DNA of 54,305 nucleotides from Microbacteriaceae bacterium (GTDB lineage Bacteria; Actinomycetota; Actinomycetes; Actinomycetales; Microbacteriaceae): the NCBI GenBank assembly GCA_025464975.1, contig JAODMT010000023.1, forward strand, positions 1 to 54,305. The letters are read 5' to 3'. This document shows positions 17,446-25,259 of the stretch, one piece after another. Within the stretch, counting starts at the first letter, position 1. Each line of letters begins with the position of its first letter. Made by a program: the position numbers and the translations under genes. The notes under the pieces are model-generated. The model was given only the letters and a program-made list of their open reading frames with translations. It made no database searches and had not been told where the DNA came from.

Positions 17446-18938
17446 GCGGCCACCAACAATTCACCGAGACGCTGCTCGTCGATCTCTGCCCGAAGGAATT
17501 CGTTGGCGACACGACCGTCGCGCATCACGGCTATCCGATGGCACACCTCGAGAAGCTCCGGAATATCGTCGGAGATGACGATGATGCCCATCCCCTGTCC
17601 GGCCAGCTCCCGCAGGAGTTGCAGAATCTCGGACTTCGAGCCCACGTCCACCCCCACGGTTGGTCCGTTCAATATGAGGATCTTCGGCGCCGCCGAGAGC
17701 CACTTAGCGAGCACGACCCGCTGCTGATTCCCGCCCGAGAGCGTGCTCACCGCGCGCGCGATGTCTGGCGTCTTGATGCGCAAGTCCTCCACCCATCTGT
17801 TTGCCGTTTCGTTTGCCTTGCGAGTGTCGAGAAGCCCGGCCTTGTTCCTGAGCGAGTCGATCGTTCGGATGATGATGTTGGCCCCGATGGAATGGTCAAG
17901 GAACAGTCCTTCGGTCAATCGGTCTTCCGGAACGAAGCCGATGCCGTTGCGCATTGCCGTGCGCGGAGAGTCCAGCCGCACCGTCTTGCCGTCGATGACG
18001 AGGGTCCCGTCGGTCATCGACAAGAGTCCAAAGAGGGCGAGCGCGAGAGTGTCCCGGCCCGAACCGAGCAATCCGGTGACTCCGAGGATCTCTCCGGCCC
18101 GCAACTCGAGGTTCACATCGGTGAAACAGCCCGGTCTGGTTCCTCCCCGCAGAGACATGAGCGTCGGACTCGCCGGATCGAGCGGAATCACCGCCTCGGC
18201 GCCAAACTCGATCTCTCTGCCGGTCATCGCCGAAACCAGTGAACGGCGATCGAATTCTGCGGCCGGGCTGTCGGCAACCTTCACTCCGTTGCGGATGACG
18301 ATCGTGTGGTCGGAAATCGCCGCGACCTCATCGAGCTTGTGGCTCACGAACAGGGTGGAGACTCCCTGTTCCTTCAGTCCGAGGATGATATCGAGCAGCA
18401 CGCGGACTTCGCGTTGCGAAAGCGCGGTGGTCGGTTCGTCCATGACGATCAGACGGGCATCCTTGGCCAGCGCGCCGGCGATGGCAACCAACTGACGATC
18501 GACCATCGGCAGGTCGTGCACGTACGCGTCGACGTCGATCGCCACGCGCATCCGCTCGAGTACCTTCCGTGCCTCTTTCCTGGCGCGACCGCGGTGGAAC
18601 CAGCGCACTCCGCCGACCACCTGGCTGCCGAACACAATGTTCTCGGCGACGGTGAGGTGCGGGAACAACGAGAAGTCCTGGTAGATCACCTGAAAGCCGA
18701 GGCCGATGGCGTCACTCGGCTTGTATGAATCGCGAGACACCCCGTCCACGAGAATCGTGCCGGAGCTCGGTGGCTGCACTCCAGCCAAAATCTTGATGAG
18801 TGTCGATTTTCCCGACCCGTTTTCGCCAACCAGGCAGCACACTTCTCCCGCCCGGATGGAGAGGGAGACGTCATTGAGTGCCTGTACGCCGGAGAATTCT
18901 CTGCTGATGTTCTTCAGGGTCAACAGTTCTTGTGTCAC
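17442..18938 (-). CDS. ABC sugar transporter ATPase with two nucleotide-binding domains (RbsA type)
   Basis: A 498-residue fused double ATPase. The first domain has Walker A GENGSGKST, a degenerate signature region (PMVDRQLVAIAGAL) and Walker B LIVMDEP. The second has the family's usual degenerate P-loop (GLLGSGRDTLALALFG), a clean signature LSGGNQQRVVLAKWL, but ILILNGPTVGVDVG instead of the usual ILDEPTxGVD, so the Walker B aspartate and catalytic glutamate are replaced. It probably energises the two permeases with one competent composite site. The GTG start at 18938 gives the canonical N-terminus LLTLKNISREFSGVQAL. It follows two hairpins downstream of the binding-protein gene. Confidence 0.92.
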   Translation of the reverse strand: MTQELLTLKNISREFSGVQALNDVSLSIRAGEVCCLVGENGSGKSTLIKILAGVQPPSSGTILVDGVSRDSYKPSDAIGLGFQVIYQDFSLFPHLTVAENIVFGSQVVGGVRWFHRGRARKEARKVLERMRVAIDVDAYVHDLPMVDRQLVAIAGALAKDARLIVMDEPTTALSQREVRVLLDIILGLKEQGVSTLFVSHKLDEVAAISDHTIVIRNGVKVADSPAAEFDRRSLVSAMTGREIEFGAEAVIPLDPASPTLMSLRGGTRPGCFTDVNLELRAGEILGVTGLLGSGRDTLALALFGLLSMTDGTLVIDGKTVRLDSPRTAMRNGIGFVPEDRLTEGLFLDHSIGANIIIRTIDSLRNKAGLLDTRKANETANRWVEDLRIKTPDIARAVSTLSGGNQQRVVLAKWLSAAPKILILNGPTVGVDVGSKSEILQLLRELAGQGMGIIVISDDIPELLEVCHRIAVMRDGRVANEFLRAEIDEQRLGELLVAA

Positions 18939-18987
18939 GTATTTCTGCTCCGTGGTTGGATGGCGGACGAGTGGACGACTGGTGCCT

Positions 18988-19044
18988 CTCCGGCCATCTG
19001 AGCGATCCCGATGGCCGGAGAAGCGACAGCCGCAGTCGCGGCTG
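18988..19044 (-). other. two intercistronic hairpins after the binding-protein gene
   Basis: A 7-bp stem with 4-nt loop (19027-19033 with 19038-19044) and, 6 nt further on, a perfect 11-bp stem with 11-nt loop (18988-18998 with 19010-19020). They fill most of the 112-nt gap between the binding-protein stop and the ATPase start, the longest gap within the operon. Without a U-tract they look like an mRNA-stabilising or partial-termination element that lets the binding protein be made in excess, as is common for binding-protein transporters. Confidence 0.6.
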
Positions 19045-19050
19045 GGTGAC

Positions 19051-20100
19051 CTAGAAGTTGTACTTCGACATGTTCGCTTTGGTGATGTCGACCCAGCCGG
19101 TCCCCTGCACCGTCTTGCCCGTGACCGTGACTTTGTTGTAGCCGGGCACGCCGAGGTTCGTCCCCGTGGCGATCTTCTTTCCCTCAAGAACGAACTGGGC
19201 AACCTTGTTGCCGGCCATACCGTGGGCGGCCGGGTCCCAGGTCGAGATCTGCGTGATCGCGCCGCTCTTCAGAAGGTCACCGGCATAGGACACGATGCTG
19301 GTGCCGATGACCGCGATCTTGCCGGATAGGCCCGCATCCTGCACGGCCTGGCCCGCTCCAACGACGTCATATGAATCGGCGCCGAGCATTCCCTTGAGGT
19401 TCGGGTACTTCTGCATCATCTGCTTCATCTCGGCATACGACTTCGACTGTACGGAGTCGGTGACGTTGGTGTCGCCAACCTTGCTCATCTTGGGATATTT
19501 CTGCTTCTGGTATGCCACGGCGGCGTTGGTCCACGCGATCTGTGACTGGCTGTTGAGCGCCCCGACGAAGATGGTGTACTGGCCCTGGTCGCCCATCTTC
19601 TTGGCAAGCTGGTCCATCATGTGCCTGCCGTAGGCGGCGTTGTCGAACGGCTCAACGTCGTAGAGAGCGTTCTTGACCCCGGGCGACTCGAGAGCAACCA
19701 CGACGACCCCCTGGGACGTCGCCTGCTTCATCACGGACTCGGCGGTCGATACCTCGATCGGGTCGATGATGAGCGCATCCAGATTCTGGGAGAGCATGTC
19801 TTGCGCGACCTGGTTCTCCTGCGCGGGGTCGGGCTGCGACGGGCCCTGTTCGAATGCGTTGATGCCGGTGTCCTTGCCGAACTGCTTGACGCCGGTCTCC
19901 ATGCGGACGAACCAGTTGAAGCCCATCGACTTCACTACGGTTCCAAACTTGAGCTGGGACGCGCTCTTGCCGGTTCCATTCCACTTCGACGACGACGACG
20001 CTCCGGCCGTCGGAGTCGTTCCGACGGCACTCGAACACGCGGCGAGCGACACGGACAGCGCTGCAGCCGCGACGACTGTGATCAGCCGGGACCTCTTCAT
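19051..20100 (-). CDS. periplasmic-type sugar-binding lipoprotein of an ABC importer
   Basis: A 349-residue lipoprotein. Residues 1-22 are a lipoprotein signal peptide (MKRSRLITVVAAAALSVSLAAC) with lipobox SLAAC and lipidated Cys22, followed by a Ser/Thr-rich linker. The mature part is a type I periplasmic-binding fold (Peripla_BP_4): MGFNWFVRMETGVKQF, QNLDALIIDPIEVSTAESVMKQA and GVVVVALESPGV are the familiar segments, and a later VIGTSIVSY fits. The start is ATG 20100, with AAAGG upstream; 13 extra upstream residues in frame were rejected. It heads the operon and would deliver the unknown sugar to the two permeases. Confidence 0.9.
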   Translation of the reverse strand: MKRSRLITVVAAAALSVSLAACSSAVGTTPTAGASSSSKWNGTGKSASQLKFGTVVKSMGFNWFVRMETGVKQFGKDTGINAFEQGPSQPDPAQENQVAQDMLSQNLDALIIDPIEVSTAESVMKQATSQGVVVVALESPGVKNALYDVEPFDNAAYGRHMMDQLAKKMGDQGQYTIFVGALNSQSQIAWTNAAVAYQKQKYPKMSKVGDTNVTDSVQSKSYAEMKQMMQKYPNLKGMLGADSYDVVGAGQAVQDAGLSGKIAVIGTSIVSYAGDLLKSGAITQISTWDPAAHGMAGNKVAQFVLEGKKIATGTNLGVPGYNKVTVTGKTVQGTGWVDITKANMSKYNF

Positions 20101-20409
20101 GGCAAACCTTTCGTGAACAGAAAAAAGATGATTGTTCAAACACTGGGGATGTTCGTAGTGTCGGAATCAGCAAAAGCTAACAGTGAGAGTGGCGCAGTCC
20201 CGAACCCGTGAAGGCGCCGAGAGGCCCCCTGCCCGCCCAGTGTTTCCGGAAGGTGTCAGACAGGTTTCCGGAGTGTTTCGGTTCAGCGAGAATTCGCGAG
20301 AAAAGGAACACGCTTCGGCGAAGTGAACATTTCTGCCGGGTCGCTCAGCGATCCACCGGCCTTTGTAAATTCTGTGTTGCTTCCCCGGGTTGGAAACCGG
20401 GAAACCGCG
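20101..20409. promoter_or_regulatory. 309-nt non-coding region upstream of the sugar operon
   Basis: No convincing gene lies here. It must contain the operon promoter (minus strand), but no clear -35/-10 pair could be fixed by eye. Next to the methyltransferase end is a weak CCCGG/CCGGG hairpin (20384-20401). The most distinct elements are the direct repeats at 20242-20272, described separately. Confidence 0.45.
20242..20272. repeat. direct repeats, candidate DeoR operator
   Basis: GTTTCCGGA occurs at 20242-20250 and again at 20264-20272, 22 bp apart (two helical turns), and the related GTGTTTCGG follows at 20274-20282. The repeats lie about 140-180 bp upstream of the binding-protein start. 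DeoR-family repressors often bind direct repeats spaced at helical multiples, so this is a plausible operator for the regulator encoded in the same operon. Confidence 0.35.
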
Positions 20410-21228
20410 TCACATCCTCGCGCGCGCGAACAGAACGCTCGCCCGGAGCGGACGCGGCGAACCGTCCGGCTCGGTGAACCTGGCGACGAGAGCGTCACGC
20501 GCGTGCCGCCTTGCGACGTCGTCCAGGCCGGCGAACGCCAGGCCGTACGGGGTTCCGAGGATGCCATTGGCCGCGGTATCCGGGGCCGGCCAGACCGAGT
20601 CGCGGGAGTCGCTCGTGATCTCGACCGGACCGGCTCCGGCCGCATCGAACACCTCGCGCAACCGGTCCGCCGACATCTTGAACGAGTTCGAGTCCCAGGC
20701 GTGCGGAAACGGCTCGTCGATTGCCTCGCGGCGCAGCGATTCGCCGTAACTGTCGAACGGCTCAAGCCGCTCATCTGCGATCCAGACCGCGACCAGGATC
20801 TGACCGCCGGGCCTCAGCACCCGGCGCATCTCTGTGACGGCGGTGACCTTGTCCCGGACGAATTGCAGCCCCTGCTGGCAGAGCACGGCATCGACGGACC
20901 CCGCAGGCAGTGCAAGCTCGGTCGCCGGGCTCACGAGGGTCTCGATGGGGGCCGCCCCCGCCTCCGGTTCCTCGACCAACTGCTCGAGCATGCCGGGGCT
21001 CACGTCGCTCGCGATAACGCGTCCCTCAGGACCGACGGCGCGAGCCGCCGCTCGTGCGACAGCTCCGGTGCCAGATGCGACGTCGAGCACTGTCTGTCCG
21101 GCCTCGAGGGAGGCGACCTCGACGAGCCGATCCGCCCACGGCGCGAAGACCGCGGGATGCAGGTAGCGCCGGTAATTTTCCGGCACCGAACGTGACTGGA
21201 ACAGGCTCGACCGGTCGTTGTCGCTCAT
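20410..21228 (-). CDS. class I SAM-dependent methyltransferase
   Basis: A 272-residue methyltransferase of the Methyltransf_11/UbiE-like group. SAM-binding motif I is VLDVASGTGAVARAAA, followed by the acidic strand end GRVIASDVSPGMLEQL and the post-motif PAGSVDAVLCQQGLQFV; MRRVLRPGGQILVAVW is motif III. The acceptor cannot be predicted; similar proteins act on quinones, small metabolites or remain unassigned. Start ATG 21228. The gene lies 71 nt downstream of the MFS exporter on the same strand and may be cotranscribed with it, which would put it under the adjacent TetR regulator. Confidence 0.85.
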   Translation of the reverse strand: MSDNDRSSLFQSRSVPENYRRYLHPAVFAPWADRLVEVASLEAGQTVLDVASGTGAVARAAARAVGPEGRVIASDVSPGMLEQLVEEPEAGAAPIETLVSPATELALPAGSVDAVLCQQGLQFVRDKVTAVTEMRRVLRPGGQILVAVWIADERLEPFDSYGESLRREAIDEPFPHAWDSNSFKMSADRLREVFDAAGAGPVEITSDSRDSVWPAPDTAANGILGTPYGLAFAGLDDVARRHARDALVARFTEPDGSPRPLRASVLFARARM

Positions 21229-21299
21229 GGTGACGAAGCCTACTGAGAAGACGGTATGACCGCGAGAGAAAACCGGGCCGACCCAACCAGCGAACGGGG

Positions 21300-22829
21300 C
21301 TAGTGAACGGCGACCGGTACGCCGTCATCCGCGCTGCTAGCGGAGGATGCGGGAGCGTGGGAGAGCGACAGGCCCTGCCCACGGCGCCTGAACAGGAACA
21401 CGGACATCAGTGCCCCGAAGGCGAAGAAGCCCGCGCCCCACCAGTAGGCGACCGCATAGCTGTGAACGGCAGCCGCCGTCGCCACCGCCGCAGTCGCCGG
21501 CAGGTGGGAGGTGACGTAGTTGGTTGCCGCCGTCGCGGCGAGGGTGTTCAGCAGCGCGGTCCCGATCGATCCGCCGACCTGCTGGCTGGTATTCACCATC
21601 GCGGAGGCGACGCCGGCGAACTGGCGGTCGACACCCAGGGTGGCCGTCTGCATAGCCGCTGGCATGATCGATCCCATGCCTGCGCCGAGGATCATCAGCG
21701 GAGGGAGCACGTCGGCCGCATAGGTGCTGCTCAGATCGAGGTGCGTCAGGTAGACCATTCCGATCGCGGCGAGGGTCATTCCGATCGGAACCATGATCTT
21801 CGGGCCGAATCGCGGCACGAAGATGTTCGTCGACAGTTGCGCCGCGAGAATCAGCATCCCGATCATCGGCAGGAACGCCAACCCGGTCTGGATGGGCGTG
21901 TAGCCGAGCGAGACCTGCAGGAAGTAGGTGACGAACAGGAAGACCCCGAACATCCCGGCTCCGGCGATGAGAATCGAGCCATATGCCGCACCGCGGTTGC
22001 GATCGAGCACGATCGACAGTGGCAGGAGCGGATGCGCCGCTCGCCGCTGCCAGAGCACGAAGGCGATGAGCAGTACCCCCGCGCCGACGAGCATGCCCCA
22101 GGTCCAGCCGGAGCCCCATCCGTCGGTCTCGGCGTTGGAGAATCCGTAGACCAGCCCGAACAGGGCGCCGGAGACGAGTACAGTGCCAGGGATGTCGAGC
22201 TTCGGACGCGGGCCGGTGCGCTTGACCTGGTCGACGAAGATCGCCGCGCCGATGATGGCGATGATGGCGATGAATACGTTGATGTAGAGGTTCCAGCGCC
22301 AGTCGAAGTCCTGGGTCAGGTATCCACCGAGCAGGAGGCCGACCGCTCCCCCGGCGCCGGCAATCGCGCCGAAGACGCCGAACGCGCGGGCGCGTTCCTT
22401 CGGAACGGTGAAGGTCGTCGTCAGCACGGCGAGGGCGGTCGGCGCGAGAAGCGCGCCGAATGCTCCCTGCAGGGCGCGGGCCCCGACGAGCAATCCGAAG
22501 CTGCCTGCCGCACCGCCGAGGGCTGAGGCAGCGGCGAAGCCGATCAGGCCGATGATGAAGGTGCGCTTGCGGCCGATGAGGTCGGACAGTCGGCCGCCGA
22601 GCAACAGAAGGCTACCGAAGGCGAGCGAGTATGCGGTGATGATCCACTGGCGTTGGCCGTCGGTGAAGCCCAGGTCTGCCTGGGCCGCAGGCAGTGCGAT
22701 GTTCACCACCGTCGAGTCGAGCACGACCATGAGTTGAGCGAGGGCGACGATGGTCAGCGTCCACCACCGGCGGGATGACGCCGCGGGAGGCTTCGAAGCC
22801 GCGTGAGAAATTGATGAACTCTGTGACAT
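21300..22829 (-). CDS. MFS drug-efflux type transporter, 14-TM DHA2 (EmrB/QacA) family
   Basis: A 509-residue membrane protein. Family motifs are LDSTVVNIALP in TM1, motif A GGRLSDLIGRKRTF between TM2 and TM3, and the glycine-rich motif C in TM5 (FGAIAGAGGAVGLLLGGYL) that marks proton antiporters. About 14 hydrophobic segments are evident. Such proteins export toxic compounds or metabolites. ATG 22829 was chosen because the upstream ATG at 22841 lies against the operator/promoter palindrome; the longer form remains possible. It diverges from a TetR regulator, the classic arrangement for inducible efflux. Confidence 0.88.
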   Translation of the reverse strand: MSQSSSISHAASKPPAASSRRWWTLTIVALAQLMVVLDSTVVNIALPAAQADLGFTDGQRQWIITAYSLAFGSLLLLGGRLSDLIGRKRTFIIGLIGFAAASALGGAAGSFGLLVGARALQGAFGALLAPTALAVLTTTFTVPKERARAFGVFGAIAGAGGAVGLLLGGYLTQDFDWRWNLYINVFIAIIAIIGAAIFVDQVKRTGPRPKLDIPGTVLVSGALFGLVYGFSNAETDGWGSGWTWGMLVGAGVLLIAFVLWQRRAAHPLLPLSIVLDRNRGAAYGSILIAGAGMFGVFLFVTYFLQVSLGYTPIQTGLAFLPMIGMLILAAQLSTNIFVPRFGPKIMVPIGMTLAAIGMVYLTHLDLSSTYAADVLPPLMILGAGMGSIMPAAMQTATLGVDRQFAGVASAMVNTSQQVGGSIGTALLNTLAATAATNYVTSHLPATAAVATAAAVHSYAVAYWWGAGFFAFGALMSVFLFRRRGQGLSLSHAPASSASSADDGVPVAVH

Positions 22830-22848
22830 AGATGACACCATATACGAT

Positions 22849-22895
22849 ACTCTTGAGTTTCGGATCTTAAGAGTTCTGAATTTACCTTCCGGTAA
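22849..22895. promoter_or_regulatory. palindromic operator candidates between MFS and TetR genes
   Basis: ACTCTTGAG (22849-22857) and CTTAAGAGT (22866-22874) form an inverted repeat with one mismatch and an 8-nt spacer. A second element, TTACC-TTCC-GGTAA, spans 22882-22895. Both lie in the 99-nt divergent gap, as expected for a TetR protein repressing its own gene and the exporter. A TATCGT box on the minus strand (22844-22849) touches the first palindrome. Confidence 0.55.
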
Positions 22896-22928
22896 CGTGG
22901 AAGCCCAGATTGAATGGAGATAGCCGCA

Positions 22929-23579
22929 ATGACGCAGCTCGACATCCCCGAGGACACAGCGGAGCAGTCACCGAAACTCGGGCGCAAGCGAGATCACACT
23001 CGTGACCCCGAGATTCTGGCTGCCGCACTCGAGGTGCTGGCGGAGACCGGGTACGACGGCATGACCATCGACATGGTCGCGGCTCGCGCCAAGGCAGGAA
23101 AGGCCACTCTCTACCGTCGCTGGCCCTCGAAGGGCGAACTCATCATCGACGCTGTCGCCTGCATGAAACAGAGTGGCAACGACTATTCGCGATTGCCGGA
23201 CACCGGATCGTTGCGCGGCGATCTCGTCGCCATGATCAAACCGCTCTCGATCAAGGACAGCGAGAAGAAACTCCAGATATTGGCTGGGCTCATGTCGATG
23301 CTGTCGCATGACCCGGGGCTCGCCGATGCCGCCAATGCGGCGCTACTCGAGCCAAAGGTCGCGGCCAATCGCGTGCTTATGCAGCGGGCGATCGAGCGCG
23401 GGGAGATCTCGGCGGGCTGCGACATCGACCTCCTGTCGCTGATCACTCCTTCGATGGTTGCCTATCGGGTGCTGATCCTCAGGAAACCGGTCGATTCGGC
23501 GTTCTTGATCTCGCTCATAGACGGAGTGCTGATGCCCGCGGTCGGGCTCGGACCCTCCGCCAACGGCAGAACGGACTAG
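22929..23579 (+). CDS. TetR/AcrR family transcriptional regulator
   Basis: A 216-residue repressor-type protein. The N-terminal helix-turn-helix is ILAAALEVLAETGYDGMTIDMVAARAKAGKATLYRRWPSKGEL, a near-textbook TetR_N domain; the C-terminal half is a TetR_C-like ligand domain with MSMLSHDPGLADAANAALLEP. The ATG at 22929 has GGAGAT about 9 nt upstream; a second ATG at 22914 overlaps that site and was rejected. It faces the MFS exporter gene over a region with two inverted repeats, so it most likely controls the exporter in response to an unknown compound. Confidence 0.9.
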   Translation: MTQLDIPEDTAEQSPKLGRKRDHTRDPEILAAALEVLAETGYDGMTIDMVAARAKAGKATLYRRWPSKGELIIDAVACMKQSGNDYSRLPDTGSLRGDLVAMIKPLSIKDSEKKLQILAGLMSMLSHDPGLADAANAALLEPKVAANRVLMQRAIERGEISAGCDIDLLSLITPSMVAYRVLILRKPVDSAFLISLIDGVLMPAVGLGPSANGRTD

Positions 23580-23645
23580 ACGGACCGTGCCACCAGATTC
23601 GTGACACTGGGCCGAAGGGCCACTCGGGTGGGCGCGATGAGCAGA

Positions 23646-23699
23646 AGAACCTCCCGGGTTGGTGAGACTTTCAACATCTTCACTAAGCCGGGAGGTTCT
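23646..23699. repeat. perfect 12-bp inverted repeat between convergent genes
   Basis: AGAACCTCCCGG (23646-23657) and its exact complement (23688-23699) flank 30 nt. It lies in the 161-nt gap where the TetR gene and pyk converge. It could act as a bidirectional terminator; the long arms and the fact that nothing else is present also leave open a small mobile-element remnant. No transposase sequence was found nearby. Confidence 0.55.
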
Positions 23700-23740
23700 C
23701 CCTCCTTACCAGCCCTTCACAGAACCCACACTGTGACCAG

Positions 23741-25186
23741 CTACTCCGTGGCGTACGCCGGAGCCACCGCGTTGTGCGCGTCGCCGAGGCGGTGAACCCG
23801 CATGTCGTTGGTTCCACCGGAGATCCCGGGAGGGGATCCGGCGATGACGACGACCTTCTCACCGGCTGCCCCGCGCGACTGGCCGAGCAGAACGTCGTCG
23901 ACCTGACCGAAGAGATCGTCGGTGTGCGTCTTTCGGTCGACGAGGTACGTCTCCGTGCCCCACACCCAGGCGAGGCGGTTGCGGATGCCCTCCTCCGGTG
24001 TGAAGGCGATGATCGGGATGCGGTGGCGCAGTCGAGACATCCGGCGGACCGAATCTCCGGACTCGGTGAACACGCACAAATACTTTGCCGAGACGAATTC
24101 GGCGACCTCCGCGGCGGCGAGGGTGATCGCGCCGCCCTGGGTGCGCGGCTTCGTGCCGAGTTCGGCGATGCGCTCCAGCCCGTGCTCCTCCGTCGACATG
24201 ACGATGCGCGCCATGGTCTGAACGGTGATTACCGGGTACTCCCCCACGCTGGTCTCTCCGCTGAGCATGACGGCGTCCGCACCATCCAACACGGCGTTGG
24301 CGACGTCGGAGGTCTCGGCGCGGGTCGGGATCGGGCTCGAGATCATCGATTCGAGCATCTGCGTCGCGACGATGACGGGCTTCGCCATGCGGCGGGACAG
24401 CTCGATGGCGTGCTTCTGCACGATCGGCACGGCCTCGAGCGGAAGCTCGACGCCGAGGTCACCGCGCGCGACCATGATGCCGTCGAACGCGTCGATGATG
24501 GACTCGAGATTATCGACGGCCTGCGGCTTCTCGATCTTGGCGATCACCGGGAGCTTGACGCCCTCTTCGGCCATGATCTCGTGGACCCGGATGATGTCTT
24601 CAGCGCTGCGGACGAACGACAACGCGATGAGGTCGGCGCCGAGCCTGAGCCCCCAGCGCAGGTCGGCCTCGTCCTTGTCGGAGAGCGCCGGCACGTTGAC
24701 CGCGACACCCGGAAGGTTGATGCCCTTGTTGTTGGAGACCGCGCCGCCGACGACGACCTCGGTCGTGACGACCGTTCCGTCGGTGGACAGCACCCTGAGC
24801 TTGACCTTGCCATCGTCGATGAGCAGCGAGTCGCCGCGCTTGACGTCGTTCGGCAGCCCCTTGAACGTCGTCCCCGAGATCTCCCGGTTGCCGATGATCT
24901 CCTCGGTCGTGATCTTGAAGATGTCGCCGACCGCGAGATCGTACGGGCCGCCCTCGAACTTGCCGAGGCGGATCTTGGGCCCCTGAAGGTCGACGAGCAC
25001 GGCAACCGCCCGGCCGGAATCCTTGCTCGCCTGGCGAACATTCGCGTAGACCGCTTCGTGCACGTCGTAGCTGCCGTGACTGAGGTTCATTCTCGCCACA
25101 TCCACCCCGGCATCGATGATCGCCCGGATGTTTTCGTAGCTGGCCGTTGCCGGGCCGAGGGTAGCAACGATTTTTGCGCGTCTCAT
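23741..25186 (-). CDS. pyk: pyruvate kinase
   Basis: A 481-residue glycolytic enzyme that converts PEP and ADP to pyruvate and ATP. Visible landmarks are AKIVATLGPAT at the N-terminus, ARMNLSHGSYD, the active-site segment VIAKIEKPQAVDNL, the metal/PEP site IMVARGDLGVELPLE, and SGETSVGEYP. The C-terminal allosteric domain is complete. ATG 25186 places the canonical MRRAKIVATLG first; a 10-residue upstream extension was rejected. It follows gltD by 73 nt, with an inverted repeat in the gap. The order trpA, lgt, then pyk is a common actinobacterial arrangement, here with gltBD between lgt and pyk. Confidence 0.97.
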   Translation of the reverse strand: MRRAKIVATLGPATASYENIRAIIDAGVDVARMNLSHGSYDVHEAVYANVRQASKDSGRAVAVLVDLQGPKIRLGKFEGGPYDLAVGDIFKITTEEIIGNREISGTTFKGLPNDVKRGDSLLIDDGKVKLRVLSTDGTVVTTEVVVGGAVSNNKGINLPGVAVNVPALSDKDEADLRWGLRLGADLIALSFVRSAEDIIRVHEIMAEEGVKLPVIAKIEKPQAVDNLESIIDAFDGIMVARGDLGVELPLEAVPIVQKHAIELSRRMAKPVIVATQMLESMISSPIPTRAETSDVANAVLDGADAVMLSGETSVGEYPVITVQTMARIVMSTEEHGLERIAELGTKPRTQGGAITLAAAEVAEFVSAKYLCVFTESGDSVRRMSRLRHRIPIIAFTPEEGIRNRLAWVWGTETYLVDRKTHTDDLFGQVDDVLLGQSRGAAGEKVVVIAGSPPGISGGTNDMRVHRLGDAHNAVAPAYATE

Positions 25187-25223
25187 TTGTTTCTTTCTGT
25201 TGGTGGAAACATTCACGAGCAGC

Positions 25224-25242
25224 GGAACGAATCATTCGTCCC
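25224..25242. promoter_or_regulatory. compact inverted repeat upstream of pyk
   Basis: GGAACGAAT-C-ATTCGTCCC forms 9-nt arms with one mismatch around a single base in the 73-nt gap between gltD and pyk. The tiny spacer favours a protein-binding site over a hairpin. It lies about 40 bp upstream of the pyk start. Confidence 0.35.
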
Positions 25243-25259
25243 AAACTCTCGGGTGGATG

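Noticed and set aside
9440-23740. Attachment-site duplication of the tRNA-Leu 3' end at the far end of the accessory block
   Set aside because: I searched by eye for the T-arm and acceptor sequence near 23.6 kb and found no copy; no integrase gene is present either.
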